Shown piece after piece: positions 16,209 to 25,947 of a stretch of 64,000 bases of DNA. Source of the DNA: Halomarina salina (GTDB taxonomy: Archaea; Halobacteriota; Halobacteria; Halobacteriales; Haloarculaceae); NCBI RefSeq assembly GCF_023074835.1, contig NZ_JALLGW010000001.1, forward strand, positions 682,001 through 746,000. Direction: 5' to 3'. Every line of letters begins with the position of its first letter. Within the stretch, counting starts at the first letter, position 1. A program made the position numbers and the translations under genes. Below the pieces are notes generated by a model that saw only the letters and a list, made by a program, of their open reading frames with translations, was not told where the DNA came from and made no database searches.

Positions 16209-16997
16209 TCACAGGCCGGACCGGGAGTCGAACGCCAGCGCCAGAGCGCCGGTCAGTCCGGCGGCCACCGTCGCCAGCGTCTGGACGCTCCCGCCGAGCA
16301 GTCCGAACAGGAGGCGGATGTGTCCGAGCCACGGGATGCGGAACTCGGCCGTCCCGATCACCCAGGCGGGTTTGACGGGGTCGTCGGCGATACCGGCGAC
16401 CTGGTCGTACATCCCGTTGGTCGCCTCGTTGTCACCTTTCGTGATGAACCCGGCGTTCGGCGCGGGGCAGGCGGGGAGCGCGGTGTCCGTCGACGGGTCG
16501 TCGTCCGCTTCACACTGCTGGTACCGACCGACGTAGTCCGGGTTCGCGCGGTCGTACCAGTTCTCGCCGCTCTCGACCCAGAATCGCGCTCGGTGGATGA
16601 TGGGCGTCGCCGACGGACTCCCGTCCGGTCGATAGACGATGACGTCGCCGGGTTCGGAGAACTTCGCGTACCCCGTCTCCTGGCCGGTCGCGTACGTGAC
16701 GATACCGGTCGACCCTTCGCCAGTCATCGTCGCCGCGCCGTCGGCGAAGCGGTGTTCCTCCATCACGAAGACGAGGTCGCCCTTCTCGATGTGGGGTTCC
16801 ATGCTCTCGCTCTCGATGGCGACGAGCGGCGGCCAGACGCCACTGATAGCGAACAGGAGTGCGCCGACCAGCGCGACCGCGGCGACACTGCCCGCGACCT
16901 CGCGGACGTAGACGACAGCCTCGTGGTCGGTGGTGAAGAGCCAGCGAATCCAACCGAGTCCGACCGGTCGGTCGCGCTCTTCACCGGGGTCTTTCAT
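16209..16997 (-). CDS. sec11: Signal peptidase I (archaeal Sec11 type)
   Basis: 262-aa membrane protease that removes Sec signal peptides. N-terminal TM helix (about 36-58: VAAVALVGALLFAISGVW), then the catalytic Ser motif ESESMEPHIEKGDLV (Ser about 65), box with HRA (PIIHRARFWVESG; His as in Sec11-type enzymes), and the Asp motif FITKGDNEATNG. C-terminal TM helix (LLFGLLGGSVQTLATVAAGL). An insertion of about 45 residues between the HRA and GDNE boxes contains two Cys (CEADDDPSTDTALPAC), common in haloarchaeal enzymes. It is divergent from the PolD DP1 gene and convergent with orc1. Confidence 0.92.
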   Translation of the reverse strand: MKDPGEERDRPVGLGWIRWLFTTDHEAVVYVREVAGSVAAVALVGALLFAISGVWPPLVAIESESMEPHIEKGDLVFVMEEHRFADGAATMTGEGSTGIVTYATGQETGYAKFSEPGDVIVYRPDGSPSATPIIHRARFWVESGENWYDRANPDYVGRYQQCEADDDPSTDTALPACPAPNAGFITKGDNEATNGMYDQVAGIADDPVKPAWVIGTAEFRIPWLGHIRLLFGLLGGSVQTLATVAAGLTGALALAFDSRSGL

Positions 16998-17127
16998 CGT
17001 GTGCCTCTATCTCTCCGTGGCGTTTCAACCTTCTGTTGCTCGAACCAGACGACCGAACCGTCCTGCACGGCGCCGTCGAACGGTCACGCGGACGAACGAC
17101 TCCCCCACGCGACTGTCGGGAGACGCT

Positions 17128-17137
17128 ACGTTTTTGC
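17128..17137 (+). promoter_or_regulatory. TATA-like box of polD small subunit
   Basis: TACGTTTTTG, centred about 28 nt upstream of GTG 17160; supports that start. Confidence 0.45.
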
Positions 17138-17159
17138 CGTCGCCCGCGGAGGAGTGAGT

Positions 17160-18722
17160 GTGCCACTGGAGACGCCCCAGCGTATCGTCACCGAACTCGC
17201 GAGTCGCGGCTACAACGCCGACCGCGAGGCGGTGACGCTGCTCGCGGGCACCTCCGACCCCGAACGAGCGCTGGCGGCGGCGCTCGACACGGTCCCTGAC
17301 CACGCGCTGAAACTCTCCGCCGACCACGTCCGCGAGACGCTGGACCGCGGCGTGGTCCCCGACCCGACCGAGGCCCCCACCGACGCGCCGCCGAAACCTG
17401 CCTCGTCGGGCGGGTCGGACCCCCCTGTTTCCGATGCAACTCCCGAACACGCCGAGACAACGGCCGGAAACGGAGTTGCAGTGGAAGCGGAGGGGTCGGC
17501 GGTCGGTGGTCGGTCACCACCGCCGGCCGTCATCGACGGCGACATCACCGGTCAGTCGACCGGAACCGGCGAGTACGACGAGTTCGTGAAGGTGTTCCGC
17601 GACCGCTACGAGCGCCTCTCGAAGGTGCTGCGCGGTCGGGTCACCCACCGCCCCACCGGGTCGCTGGAGTCGAGTCCTGGCGGCGAGGACGCCGCGCTCA
17701 TCGGGATGGTCAACGACGTCCGCTCGACCGCCAGCGGTCACTGGCTCATCGAACTCGAGGACACGCAGGGGGTGTTCCCCTGCCTCGTGATGAAGGACAA
17801 GCCCATCGCGGACCTCGTCGACCAGCTGCTGATGGACGAGATCATCGCCGTCGACGGGGCGCTGAGCGGCGACAGCAGCATCCTGTTCGTCGACTCGCTG
17901 CACTTCCCGGACGTCCCCCGGACGCACCGACCGAACACCGCCGACCGCGAGGTGCAGGCGGCGCTCGTCTCGGACGTCCACGTCGGCAGCCAGGAGTTCA
18001 TGGGCGAGGCGTGGTCGCGGTTCGCCTCGTGGCTCCACACCGAGGAGGCCGAGCGGGTCGAGTACCTCCTCATCGCGGGCGACATGGTCGAGGGCGTCGG
18101 CGTCTACCCGAATCAGGACGAGGAGCTCTCCATCGTCGACATCTACGAGCAGTACGAGGCGTTCTCGGAGTTCCTCAAGGAGGTGCCCGGCGACATGGAG
18201 ATCGTCATGATTCCGGGGAACCACGACGCGGTCCGCCTCGCCGAGCCACAACCGGGGTTCACCGAGGAACTGCGCGACATCATGACCGCCCACGACGCCC
18301 GCATCTCGGGGAACCCCTCGACCGTCTCTATCGAGGGCGTGAACGTCCTGATGTACCACGGCGTCTCGCTCGACGAGGTCATCGCCGAACTCCCCGAGGA
18401 GAAGGCCAGCTACGACGAACCGCACAAGGCGATGTACCAGCTCCTCAAGAAGCGCCACGTCGCGCCGCAGTACGGCGGCCACACCCGCCTCGCCCCCGAA
18501 GAGCGCGACTACCTCGTCATGGAGCAGGTGCCCGACGTCTTCCACACCGGTCACGTCCACAAACTCGGTTACGGGAAGTACCACAACGTCCTCGCCATCA
18601 ACTCCGGCTGCTGGCAGGAGCAGACCGACTTCCAGAAGTCCGTCAACATCGTCCCCGACCACGCCTACGCGCCTATTCTGGATCTGGACACGCTGAACCT
18701 CACCATCAGAGACTTCAACTGA
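17160..18722 (+). CDS. polD1: DNA polymerase D small subunit DP1 (3'-5' exonuclease)
   Basis: 520-aa small subunit of the archaeal D-family replicative polymerase. An N-terminal helical domain ([20 protein letters not shown]) and a disordered linker (about 65-140) are followed by an OB fold (about 155-250) and the calcineurin-type phosphodiesterase domain with all metal motifs: [31 protein letters not shown] and GHVHKLGY. These support active proofreading. GTG 17160 ([10 protein letters not shown]) fits both the family N-terminus and the TATA-like box. Close to the origin (3 kb), consistent with clustering of replication genes. The large subunit DP2 is not in the window. Confidence 0.96.
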   Translation: MPLETPQRIVTELASRGYNADREAVTLLAGTSDPERALAAALDTVPDHALKLSADHVRETLDRGVVPDPTEAPTDAPPKPASSGGSDPPVSDATPEHAETTAGNGVAVEAEGSAVGGRSPPPAVIDGDITGQSTGTGEYDEFVKVFRDRYERLSKVLRGRVTHRPTGSLESSPGGEDAALIGMVNDVRSTASGHWLIELEDTQGVFPCLVMKDKPIADLVDQLLMDEIIAVDGALSGDSSILFVDSLHFPDVPRTHRPNTADREVQAALVSDVHVGSQEFMGEAWSRFASWLHTEEAERVEYLLIAGDMVEGVGVYPNQDEELSIVDIYEQYEAFSEFLKEVPGDMEIVMIPGNHDAVRLAEPQPGFTEELRDIMTAHDARISGNPSTVSIEGVNVLMYHGVSLDEVIAELPEEKASYDEPHKAMYQLLKKRHVAPQYGGHTRLAPEERDYLVMEQVPDVFHTGHVHKLGYGKYHNVLAINSGCWQEQTDFQKSVNIVPDHAYAPILDLDTLNLTIRDFN

Positions 18723-18746
18723 GGGGTCACCGGTTCGCTCCGGGAC

Positions 18747-18755
18747 GCTTACAAC
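18747..18755 (+). promoter_or_regulatory. TATA-like box of pyrE
   Basis: GCTTACAAC, centred 27 nt upstream of ATG 18778. Confidence 0.4.
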
Positions 18756-18777
18756 CTCGCCTCGCCCAGCCTCCGCC

Positions 18778-19311
18778 ATGACCGACACCCAGCGACTCAT
18801 CGACGCGCTCCGGGCCGCCGAGGCGGTCCGGTTCGGCGAGTTCGAACTCTCCCACGGCGGTACGAGCGACTACTACGTCGACAAGTACCTGTTCGAGACG
18901 GACCCGACCTGTCTGGAACTCATCGCGGAGTCGTTCGCCGAGCGCGTCTCGGACGTGTCCACGCTCGCGGGTGTCGCGCTGGGCGGCGTCCCGCTGGTCG
19001 CGGCGACGAGCGTCGAGACGGGGAAACCGTACGTCATCGCTCGGAAGAAGGCCAAGGAGTACGGCACGGCGAACCGCGTCGAGGGCCGCCTCTCGGAGGG
19101 CGAGGAGGTCGTCGTCCTGGAGGACATCGCGACGACGGGTCAGAGCGCGCTCGACGCCGCGGAAGCGCTGCGCGAGGCGGGCGCGGTCGTGAACCGCGTC
19201 CTCGTGGTCGTCGACCGGGAGGAGGGCGCACGCGAACTGCTCCACGAGCACGACCTGGAACTCGAATCGCTCGTGACGGCGTCGGACCTGCTGGCCGACG
19301 AGGAGCAGTAG
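18778..19311 (+). CDS. pyrE: Orotate phosphoribosyltransferase
   Basis: 177 aa, the usual size for archaeal OPRTase (orotate + PRPP to OMP, pyrimidine biosynthesis). [20 protein letters not shown] is the N-terminal substrate segment; [32 protein letters not shown] carries the catalytic loop Lys; [19 protein letters not shown] is the PRPP-binding loop. It lies 55 nt downstream of polD1 with its own TATA-like box, so it may be both co-transcribed and independent. Confidence 0.95.
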   Translation: MTDTQRLIDALRAAEAVRFGEFELSHGGTSDYYVDKYLFETDPTCLELIAESFAERVSDVSTLAGVALGGVPLVAATSVETGKPYVIARKKAKEYGTANRVEGRLSEGEEVVVLEDIATTGQSALDAAEALREAGAVVNRVLVVVDREEGARELLHEHDLELESLVTASDLLADEEQ

Positions 19312-19387
19312 CGGACTGCTGTCGGGCGTCGCTCCTCACCTGCCGACGCCACTACTCTCTAGTCGCTGCTGAATTACCACTCGCTAG

Positions 19388-19411
19388 AGGGCATCGTTTC
19401 GACTGGAGACC
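19388..19411 (-). repeat. ORB-like site between pyrE and pdhC
   Basis: Minus strand GTCTCCAGTCGAAACGATGC: TCCAGTCGAAACG core like the 10804 site, G-run degenerate (GATGCCC). The 155-nt convergent spacer holds nothing else recognisable. Confidence 0.4.
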
Positions 19412-19466
19412 ACTCGACTGCGGCGCTCTCCACGAGCGAGACGACCGAAAAATGTTGATTGACAGA

Positions 19467-21041
19467 CTACTCCAGCAACAGGAGCGACGGGTTCTCCAGG
19501 TACTCCATCACGCGGTTCGTGAACGCGGCGGCCTGCGCGCCGTCGATGATGCGGTGGTCGATGGAGAGCGAGAGCGTCATCACGTGGCGCGGGACGACCT
19601 CGCCGTCCACGACGCGCGGTTTCTCCTTGATTGCCCCGAGCCCCAGAATCGCGGTCTCGGGGAAGTTGATGATGGGCGTCGCGTACTCGCCGCCGATGGC
19701 CCCGAAGTTCGTGATGGTGAACGTCCCGCCCTGCATCTCCTCGCGGGTGATGGAGCGCTCGCGGGCCTTCTCGACGAGTTCGTTCATCTCCGAGGAGAGC
19801 TGGAGCATCCCCTTCCGGTCCGCGCCCTTGACGACCGGGACCATCAGGCCCGCGTCGGTGCCGACGGCGACGCCGACGTTGTAGTCCTTCCGCAGGACGA
19901 TCTCCTCGTTCTCCTCGTCGAGCGTGGAGTTGAGGTACGGGAACTCCTTCAGCGCCGCGACGACCGCCTCGATGACGAACGGCATGTACGTCAGTTTGAT
20001 GCCGCGGTCCTCGGCGACCTCCTTCAGTTCGCCGCGCGTCGCGACGAGTTCCGTCACGTCCACCTCGTCGTGGTGGGTGACGTGCGGCGCGGTGTACTTC
20101 GAGCGCGCCATCTGCTTGCCGATGGTCCGTCGGACGCCGCGGTACGGGACGCGCTCGTCCTCCTCGCTCACGCCGACATCGGCCTGCACGGCCTCGGTGT
20201 CTGCCTCCTGTGCCGCCTGCTGGGCCTGCGCGTACTGCGTGACCTGCTCGGGCGTGACGAACGCCTGGCCGTCGCGCTCCTCGTCGGTCGGGACGGCGTT
20301 GAGGTCGACGCCCTCGTCCTCGGCGAGTTTGCGCGTGGCGGGCGCGGCGAGCGTCCGGTCGCGGTCCGCCGACTCGACGGTCGCCTGGGTAGCGGTCGGC
20401 GTCGATGCGCCAGGCTCGCTCTCGGTATCGTCACCGCCGACCCGTCGCGTAGCGGATTTGACGCCGTCGTCGGAGACCTCGGGGGCGCCGCTCTCCGTGC
20501 TCTCCTCGGCCGATTCGTCACCGGACTCGGCGTGAGCGCGCACGTCGGCGTCGCTCACGCGCCCGCCGGGGCCGGAGCCGTCGACCCGCGCGATGTCGAC
20601 GCCGAGTTCGCGGGCGAGGCGGCGCGCGCTCGGGGCGGCGAACACGCGCCCCTCGGGCGTCGAGACCTCCTCGCCGCTCGCGCCGTCGGTGTCGGTCGCG
20701 TCGCTCGCGGTCTGGGTCGCCGTCGTCTCCTCGGTGTCGCCCGGCGCGACGCCCTCGTCGGATTCGCTGGTGGACGCCGACGCCGATTCGTCCGCGCCGC
20801 CCTCGGTCTCGAAGACGATGATGACGTCGCCGACCGGCACCATCTCGCCGGCCTCGGCGCGTATCTCCTTGACCGTCCCGTCGACGGGCGACGGCACCTC
20901 GACGACCGCCTTGTCGGTCTCGGCCTCGGCGACCGGCTGGTCCTCGCTGACCGGGTCGCCCTCCTCGACGAGCCAGTTGACTATCTCCGCTTCCGTCAGC
21001 CCCTCGCCCACGTCGGGCAGTTTGAACTCGCGGATGCCCAT
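19467..21041 (-). CDS. pdhC: 2-oxoacid dehydrogenase E2 (dihydrolipoamide acyltransferase)
   Basis: 524 aa. Lipoyl domain (1-80) with the lipoylated Lys in AETDKAVVE (K44); acidic Ala/Thr/Asp linkers; a peripheral-subunit-binding domain (about 137-173, PSARRLARELGVDIARVDGS); a second PSBD-like segment (about 242-272, APATRKLAEDEGVDLNAV...FVTPEQV); and the catalytic acyltransferase domain (about 295-524) ending in the HxxxDG motif (SIDHRIIDGAQ). It transfers acyl groups to CoA in a pyruvate or branched-chain 2-oxoacid complex. The E1beta stop codon directly abuts its ATG. No E3 gene follows. Confidence 0.93.
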   Translation of the reverse strand: MGIREFKLPDVGEGLTEAEIVNWLVEEGDPVSEDQPVAEAETDKAVVEVPSPVDGTVKEIRAEAGEMVPVGDVIIVFETEGGADESASASTSESDEGVAPGDTEETTATQTASDATDTDGASGEEVSTPEGRVFAAPSARRLARELGVDIARVDGSGPGGRVSDADVRAHAESGDESAEESTESGAPEVSDDGVKSATRRVGGDDTESEPGASTPTATQATVESADRDRTLAAPATRKLAEDEGVDLNAVPTDEERDGQAFVTPEQVTQYAQAQQAAQEADTEAVQADVGVSEEDERVPYRGVRRTIGKQMARSKYTAPHVTHHDEVDVTELVATRGELKEVAEDRGIKLTYMPFVIEAVVAALKEFPYLNSTLDEENEEIVLRKDYNVGVAVGTDAGLMVPVVKGADRKGMLQLSSEMNELVEKARERSITREEMQGGTFTITNFGAIGGEYATPIINFPETAILGLGAIKEKPRVVDGEVVPRHVMTLSLSIDHRIIDGAQAAAFTNRVMEYLENPSLLLLE

Positions 21042-22046
21042 CTAGAACTCCACCGCCTCGCGGATGCCGTCGGCCACGCGGGCCTTCTCCGGCAGGTAGT
21101 AGTCTTCGAGCGCGTACAGCGGGAACGGCACGTCGAAGCCGGTGATGCGCTCGACCGGTGCCTCCTGGTAGAGCAGCGCCTCCTCCTGGATGGTCGCGAT
21201 GATCTCGCCGGCGAGACCGCCCGTCTTGGGAGCCTCGTGGACGACGGCCGCGCGACCGGTCTTCTCGAACGACTCGACGATGGCGTCGGTGTCCATCGGC
21301 GAGAGCGTCCGCAGGTCGACGACCTCCACGTCGATGCCCTCCTCGGCGAGGTCCTCGGCGGCTTCGAGCGTCGGGCGGGTCATCGCACCCCACGTGAACA
21401 CCGAGATGTCGGTGCCCTCGCGGCGGACCGCGGCCTTCCCGAGTTCGACGGTGTACGTCTCGTCGGGCACCTCCTCGCGGAACGCGCGGTAGATGAGCTT
21501 CGGTTCGAGGAAGATGACGGGGTCGGGGTCGCGGATGGACGCCGCGAGCAGGCCCTTCGTGTCGTACGGCGTCGACGGAACGACGACGTTCAGGCCCGGT
21601 TCGTGGACGTAGAACGCCTCCTTCGACTCCGAGTGGTGTTCCGGTGCGCGGATGCCGCCGCCGTAGGGTGCGCGGACGACCATCGAGGCCGTGTAGCGAC
21701 CCCGCGAGCGGTTACGGAGGCGGGCCGCGTGGCTCACTATCTGGTCGAACGCCGGGTACATGAACCCGGAGAACTGCATCTCGGCGACCGGCTTCAGCCC
21801 GTAGGCGGCCATGCCGACGGCCGTCCCGGCGATGCCGGACTCGGCCAGCGGCGTGTCGATGACGCGGTCGTCGCCGAAGTCGTCCCACAGGCCCTCCGTG
21901 GCCCGGAAGACGCCGCCGTTCTTCCCGACGTCCTCGCCCATGACGATGACGTCGTCGTCCCGTTCCATCTCGCCGCGCAGGCCGTCGCGCACCGCCTGCA
22001 CCAGCGTCAGATTCTGTGTCGACTGCTGTTGTTCCTGAGAGCTCAT
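21042..22046 (-). CDS. pdhB: 2-oxoacid dehydrogenase E1 beta subunit
   Basis: 334 aa from ATG 22046, which overlaps the E1alpha stop (ATGA). Transketolase-type beta subunit: [51 protein letters not shown], a cation-binding central region, and the C-terminal swivel domain ([20 protein letters not shown]...[20 protein letters not shown]). It forms the alpha2beta2 thiamine-diphosphate E1 with the upstream gene product. Substrate (pyruvate or branched-chain keto acid) cannot be fixed from sequence. Confidence 0.95.
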   Translation of the reverse strand: MSSQEQQQSTQNLTLVQAVRDGLRGEMERDDDVIVMGEDVGKNGGVFRATEGLWDDFGDDRVIDTPLAESGIAGTAVGMAAYGLKPVAEMQFSGFMYPAFDQIVSHAARLRNRSRGRYTASMVVRAPYGGGIRAPEHHSESKEAFYVHEPGLNVVVPSTPYDTKGLLAASIRDPDPVIFLEPKLIYRAFREEVPDETYTVELGKAAVRREGTDISVFTWGAMTRPTLEAAEDLAEEGIDVEVVDLRTLSPMDTDAIVESFEKTGRAAVVHEAPKTGGLAGEIIATIQEEALLYQEAPVERITGFDVPFPLYALEDYYLPEKARVADGIREAVEF

Positions 22047-23146
22047 TCGAGGAGTGCCTCGTCGCCGTGGCGTTCGCGTAGCTGTTCGAGGTAGTCGAGC
22101 TGTTCCTGAAGGCGTTTCGGCATCTCGGCGTAGACGTCGGCGAACATCTCTGCGGGGTCGGGCCGTTCTGCGGCCTCGGCCGCCGAGATGGCCTCGGCCA
22201 CCTCGTCCTCGACGGACTGCGTGATGGCGTCGACCGACTCGTCGTCGAGCAGGCCGTTGTTCCGGAGGTACCCCTCCAGTCGCGGGATGGGGTCTTTCGC
22301 CTTCCACTCCTCGACCTCGTCGTCCTCGCGGTAGACGCTCGGGTCGTCGGCGGTGGTGTGCGCCCCGAAGCGGTACTGGACCGCCTCGATGAGCGTCGGG
22401 CGGAGTTCGCCCTCGCCGGGGTTCTTCGCCTTCTCGACGGCGTCTCTGGTCACCTTGTACACCGCGAGCGGGTCCATCCCGTCGACCTGCACGCCCTCGA
22501 AGCCGTAGGCGACGGCCTTCTGGGCGATGGTCTCGCTGGCGGTCTGGCGCTCGCGCGGCACCGAGATGGCCCACTGGTTGTTGTTACAGAAGAAGATAGA
22601 CGGGGCGTCGAACACGCCCGCGAAGTTGAGGCCCTCGTGGAAGTCGCCCTCCGAGGTCGCCCCGTCGCCGAAGTACGTGAGGAACGCCTTCTCCTCGCCT
22701 TTCAGCTTCGAGGCCCACGCCATCCCCGCGCCGTGGAGAATCTGCGTGGCGATGGGGACGGCGATGGTGAACACGTTCTGCTCGTCCATCCGGTTGGCGC
22801 GTTCGTCGCCCATCCAGTAGCGCAGCGACTGGTCGAGGCCGACGCCGCGGACGTACACCGAGGCGTGCTCGCGGTACGACGGAATGACCCAGTCGTCCGG
22901 TGCGAGCGCCGCCGCACTGCCCACCTGTGCCCCCTCCTGGCCCGACATCGGTGGGTAGGTGCCCATCCGACCCTGGCGCTGGAGGCTGACCGCGCGCTGG
23001 TCGAAGTGGCGCGCGGTCCGCATCGCACGGTACATCGAGACGAGCGTCTCGTCGTCGAGGTCCGGTACCGTCGCTCCGTCGCGCACACGGCCGTTCTCGT
23101 CGAGAATCTGGACGCGTTCGCGCGGGTCGCGTTGTAGCGTACTCAT
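22043..23146 (-). CDS. pdhA: 2-oxoacid dehydrogenase E1 alpha subunit
   Basis: 367 aa, first gene of the E1alpha-E1beta-E2 operon. Thiamine-diphosphate motif [20 protein letters not shown]...[11 protein letters not shown] (GDG-x26-NN) and the phosphorylation-loop-like [14 protein letters not shown]. The 4-bp overlap with pdhB implies translational coupling. Upstream, a T/A-rich stretch (23186-23200, minus strand TTTTACGAAAAC) is a possible TATA box, giving a leader of some 25 nt. Confidence 0.95.
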   Translation of the reverse strand: MSTLQRDPRERVQILDENGRVRDGATVPDLDDETLVSMYRAMRTARHFDQRAVSLQRQGRMGTYPPMSGQEGAQVGSAAALAPDDWVIPSYREHASVYVRGVGLDQSLRYWMGDERANRMDEQNVFTIAVPIATQILHGAGMAWASKLKGEEKAFLTYFGDGATSEGDFHEGLNFAGVFDAPSIFFCNNNQWAISVPRERQTASETIAQKAVAYGFEGVQVDGMDPLAVYKVTRDAVEKAKNPGEGELRPTLIEAVQYRFGAHTTADDPSVYREDDEVEEWKAKDPIPRLEGYLRNNGLLDDESVDAITQSVEDEVAEAISAAEAAERPDPAEMFADVYAEMPKRLQEQLDYLEQLRERHGDEALLE

Positions 23147-23464
23147 ACCGCCCTCCGTGACATACGCCGACTTCCACTAGCCTGCCGCTTAGTGTTTTCG
23201 TAAAACGGTTTCGTTCGTGCGATATCTTGCCACTCAGGCCCGTCTCCGTGCGAAACCGTTCCGGGACACGACCGAATAATCGGAACGTCTCCGGTTCGAC
23301 GGCGAGAAACTGGACACATCGGGGAAGTGACGAGTCCCTTCGGCTGGATACCAAACGAACGTTCACCGAGGATCCGGATACCAGCGCTGGCCGAACCCTG
23401 ATACGGGTCGCTGGTGATATCGAACCGTGATGGACCCCGACTGTCGCGACTCTCGACTGGGCCG

Positions 23465-24838
23465 ATGTCGCTGAGCGCCGTCATCGAGGGGCACCGGCTC
23501 AACGCTCGACTCGCGTGGGCGGTCGTCCTCGGACTGACGGCGGTCGCAGCCGTCGACTTCGCACTCGGCGACCCTGTGTGGGCGGTGTTCGCGGCTGCTG
23601 GGGTCGTCGTCGCCGTCTCGCCGGCGGTCAGGAGCCGCGACGCGACGCGCATGCCGCCGTGGGAGGTCCTCGTCGTCGTGCTCGTGCCGCCGCTCGTTCA
23701 GTTGGTCGACGTCCCGGCCCCGCTCGAAGAGGTGACGGCGTCGGTCGCGGTCGCCGCGCTCGCGCTGGTCGTCGTCGTCGAACTCCACGTCTTCTCGTCG
23801 GTCGAACTGACACCGACCGTCGCCGTCGCGCTCGTGGTCGTCACCACCACGGCGGCGGTCGGTCTCTGGACGATACTCCGGTTCGCCTCGGACGCGTTCC
23901 TCGGAACGGGGTACATCGAGGGCAAGGTCCAGTTGATGTGGAGCATCGTCTTCGCCACGGCGGGGGGCGTCCTCGCCGGTCCGCTGGCGTTCGCCTATCT
24001 GCGGCGACACGAGTCGGTGGGTCGACGGGGGTTCGACCTCGGCGACGGCGAGACGGGCGGGGCCGACGCCGTGACCGACGACGAGGGCGACGGCGGAGCG
24101 TCGGCCACGGACGACGGGGCAGAGATGGCCGATGAATCGGAGACGGATGACGGGATGGAGACGGAGGAGGGGACCGAGACGGACGAGGACACGGGCGTCG
24201 GCGAGGTACCGAACGACGGTGACGGCACGGGAGAGCGGTCGCTCGTCCTCGCGGTTCGCGCGATGCAGCTAGCGCTGGTCGGTCTCGTGCTGTTCGGGGT
24301 CGCGACGTTCCGGTGGGGGCTGGTCGTCAACGCCGGCGTCGCGCTGGCCGTGACGTTTCTGCCGGGGGTGCTGGAGCACAACCTCGCGCTCCCGATGAAC
24401 GCGGGACTCGCCGCGTGGATCACGCTCGCGGTGTTCCTCCACGGCGTCGGCGCGGTCGGCCCCTACGAGTGGTTCGGCTGGTACGATTCGGTGACGCACA
24501 CGCTGTCGGCGACCGTCGTCGCTGGCGCGGGCTACGCCAGCGCGCGCGCCGTCGACCTCCACTACGACCGACTGACCGTTCCGACGGCGTACATGGGTGC
24601 GTTCATCGTCGTCTTCGTCCTCGCGTTCGGGGTCGTCTGGGAGATAATGGAGTTCGCGACGGGTGGGGTGGCGAGCGTCGTCGGCGGCGAACCGGTGCTC
24701 GCGCAGTACGGCTCCCGCGACATCGTCCTCGACCTCGTGTTCAACAGCCTGGGAGCCGTCCTCGTCGCGGTACTCGGGACCTCGCGACTCAGAGGGGTCG
24801 CCGGCGACCTGGCGTCGCGACTCGGGTCGAGGGGCTGA
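23465..24838 (+). CDS. Polytopic membrane protein with DUF2238/YjdF-like C-terminus
   Basis: 457 aa from ATG 23465. Four or so N-terminal TM helices (1-185), then a strongly acidic cytoplasmic stretch (about 200-258: DGMETEEGTETDEDTG...), then further TM helices (about 262-450). The C-terminal segment has features of the DUF2238/YjdF family: GWYDSVTHTLSATVVAG, FVLAFGVVWEIMEFATGG and DIVLDLVFNSLGAVLVAVLG. Function unknown. The 318-nt upstream spacer (23147-23464) carries the pdhA promoter on the minus strand and otherwise nothing I recognise. It converges on lipA. Confidence 0.7.
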   Translation: MSLSAVIEGHRLNARLAWAVVLGLTAVAAVDFALGDPVWAVFAAAGVVVAVSPAVRSRDATRMPPWEVLVVVLVPPLVQLVDVPAPLEEVTASVAVAALALVVVVELHVFSSVELTPTVAVALVVVTTTAAVGLWTILRFASDAFLGTGYIEGKVQLMWSIVFATAGGVLAGPLAFAYLRRHESVGRRGFDLGDGETGGADAVTDDEGDGGASATDDGAEMADESETDDGMETEEGTETDEDTGVGEVPNDGDGTGERSLVLAVRAMQLALVGLVLFGVATFRWGLVVNAGVALAVTFLPGVLEHNLALPMNAGLAAWITLAVFLHGVGAVGPYEWFGWYDSVTHTLSATVVAGAGYASARAVDLHYDRLTVPTAYMGAFIVVFVLAFGVVWEIMEFATGGVASVVGGEPVLAQYGSRDIVLDLVFNSLGAVLVAVLGTSRLRGVAGDLASRLGSRG

Positions 24839-24917
24839 GCCGACGGACCGCGCGGTCGTCCGATAGTGACGACCGGCAGTCCGTTCCGACACCCGACGAC
24901 CGGTACTCGTCGGCCGC

Positions 24918-25853
24918 TCAGTCGCTCGACCCGGCGCGGGCGACCGTGCGGGCCTCCTCGACGCTCGCGCCGTCGCGGACCAGCGCCTCGACGAACAGTT
25001 CGCCCGCCTTGTACGACGAGCGGACCATCGGTCCAGACGCGCAGTACAGCACGTCGAACTCCTCCTCGGCCACCCGCTTCCAGACGTCGAACTTGTCGGG
25101 GTGGACGTACTCCGACACTTCGAGGTGCGAGCGCGAGGGCTGGAGGTACTGACCGAACGTCACCACGTCCACGTCGGCCTCGCGCAGGTCCGAGAGCGTC
25201 TGGTACACCTCGTGGTCGTACTCGCCGACGCCGAGCATCAGCGACGTCTTCGTGTAGATGTCGGACTCCTCGGTCACCTGTTCGAGCACGGCCAGCGACT
25301 GGTCGTACGTCGCCCTGCGGTCTCTGACCGGCCACTGGAGCCGCTCGACGGTCTCGACGTTGTGCGCGACGACGTCCGGCCCGGCCTCGACGATGCGGCG
25401 GACGGCCTCCCGGTCGCCGCCGAAGTCGGGGATGAGCACCTCGACCAGGGTGGTGGGGTCGCGGCGCTTTATCTCTCGGATGGTCTCGGCGAAGTGCGCC
25501 GACCCACCGTCCGCTAAGTCGTCGCGGTCCACGCTCGTGAGGACGACGTACTCCAGTCCGATCTCGGTGACCGCCTCGGCGACGTTGGCGGGTTCGTCGG
25601 GGTCGAGCGCCTCCATCCCGCCGGTCTTCACGTCGCAGAAGTTACAGCCCCGAGAGCAGCGGTCGCCCAGCAGCATGAACGTGGCCGTCCCCGGCCCGTC
25701 GCGACCCGACCAGCACTCGCCGAGGTTCGGGCAGTTGGCCTCCTCACAGACCGTGTGGAGGTCGTGGTCCCTGAGCGTCTGCTTGATCTCGGTGTAGCGC
25801 TGCCCCGACGGAGGCCGCATCTTCAGCCAGTCGGGTTTGCGCCGGTAGCTCAT
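24918..25853 (-). CDS. lipA: Lipoyl synthase
   Basis: 311-aa radical SAM enzyme that inserts two sulfurs into protein-bound octanoyl groups. Auxiliary [4Fe-4S] cysteines in CEEANCPNLGEC; radical-SAM CxxxCxxC in RCSRGCNFCDV; and a C-terminal SSYKAGELF with the conserved serine of the auxiliary cluster. Located about 1.8 kb from the pdhABC operon, whose E2 needs lipoate, a sensible functional neighbourhood. Monocistronic by appearance; 94 nt downstream of otsB on the same strand. Confidence 0.96.
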   Translation of the reverse strand: MSYRRKPDWLKMRPPSGQRYTEIKQTLRDHDLHTVCEEANCPNLGECWSGRDGPGTATFMLLGDRCSRGCNFCDVKTGGMEALDPDEPANVAEAVTEIGLEYVVLTSVDRDDLADGGSAHFAETIREIKRRDPTTLVEVLIPDFGGDREAVRRIVEAGPDVVAHNVETVERLQWPVRDRRATYDQSLAVLEQVTEESDIYTKTSLMLGVGEYDHEVYQTLSDLREADVDVVTFGQYLQPSRSHLEVSEYVHPDKFDVWKRVAEEEFDVLYCASGPMVRSSYKAGELFVEALVRDGASVEEARTVARAGSSD

Positions 25854-25947
25854 GGTCGACAGTTCGTCGGTGGACGCAAAAACGTGCGGATTGCTCGGGT
25901 GACGGGTACTCCGGCGACCGGTCGGGCCGCGTCGTTCCCGACCCGAA

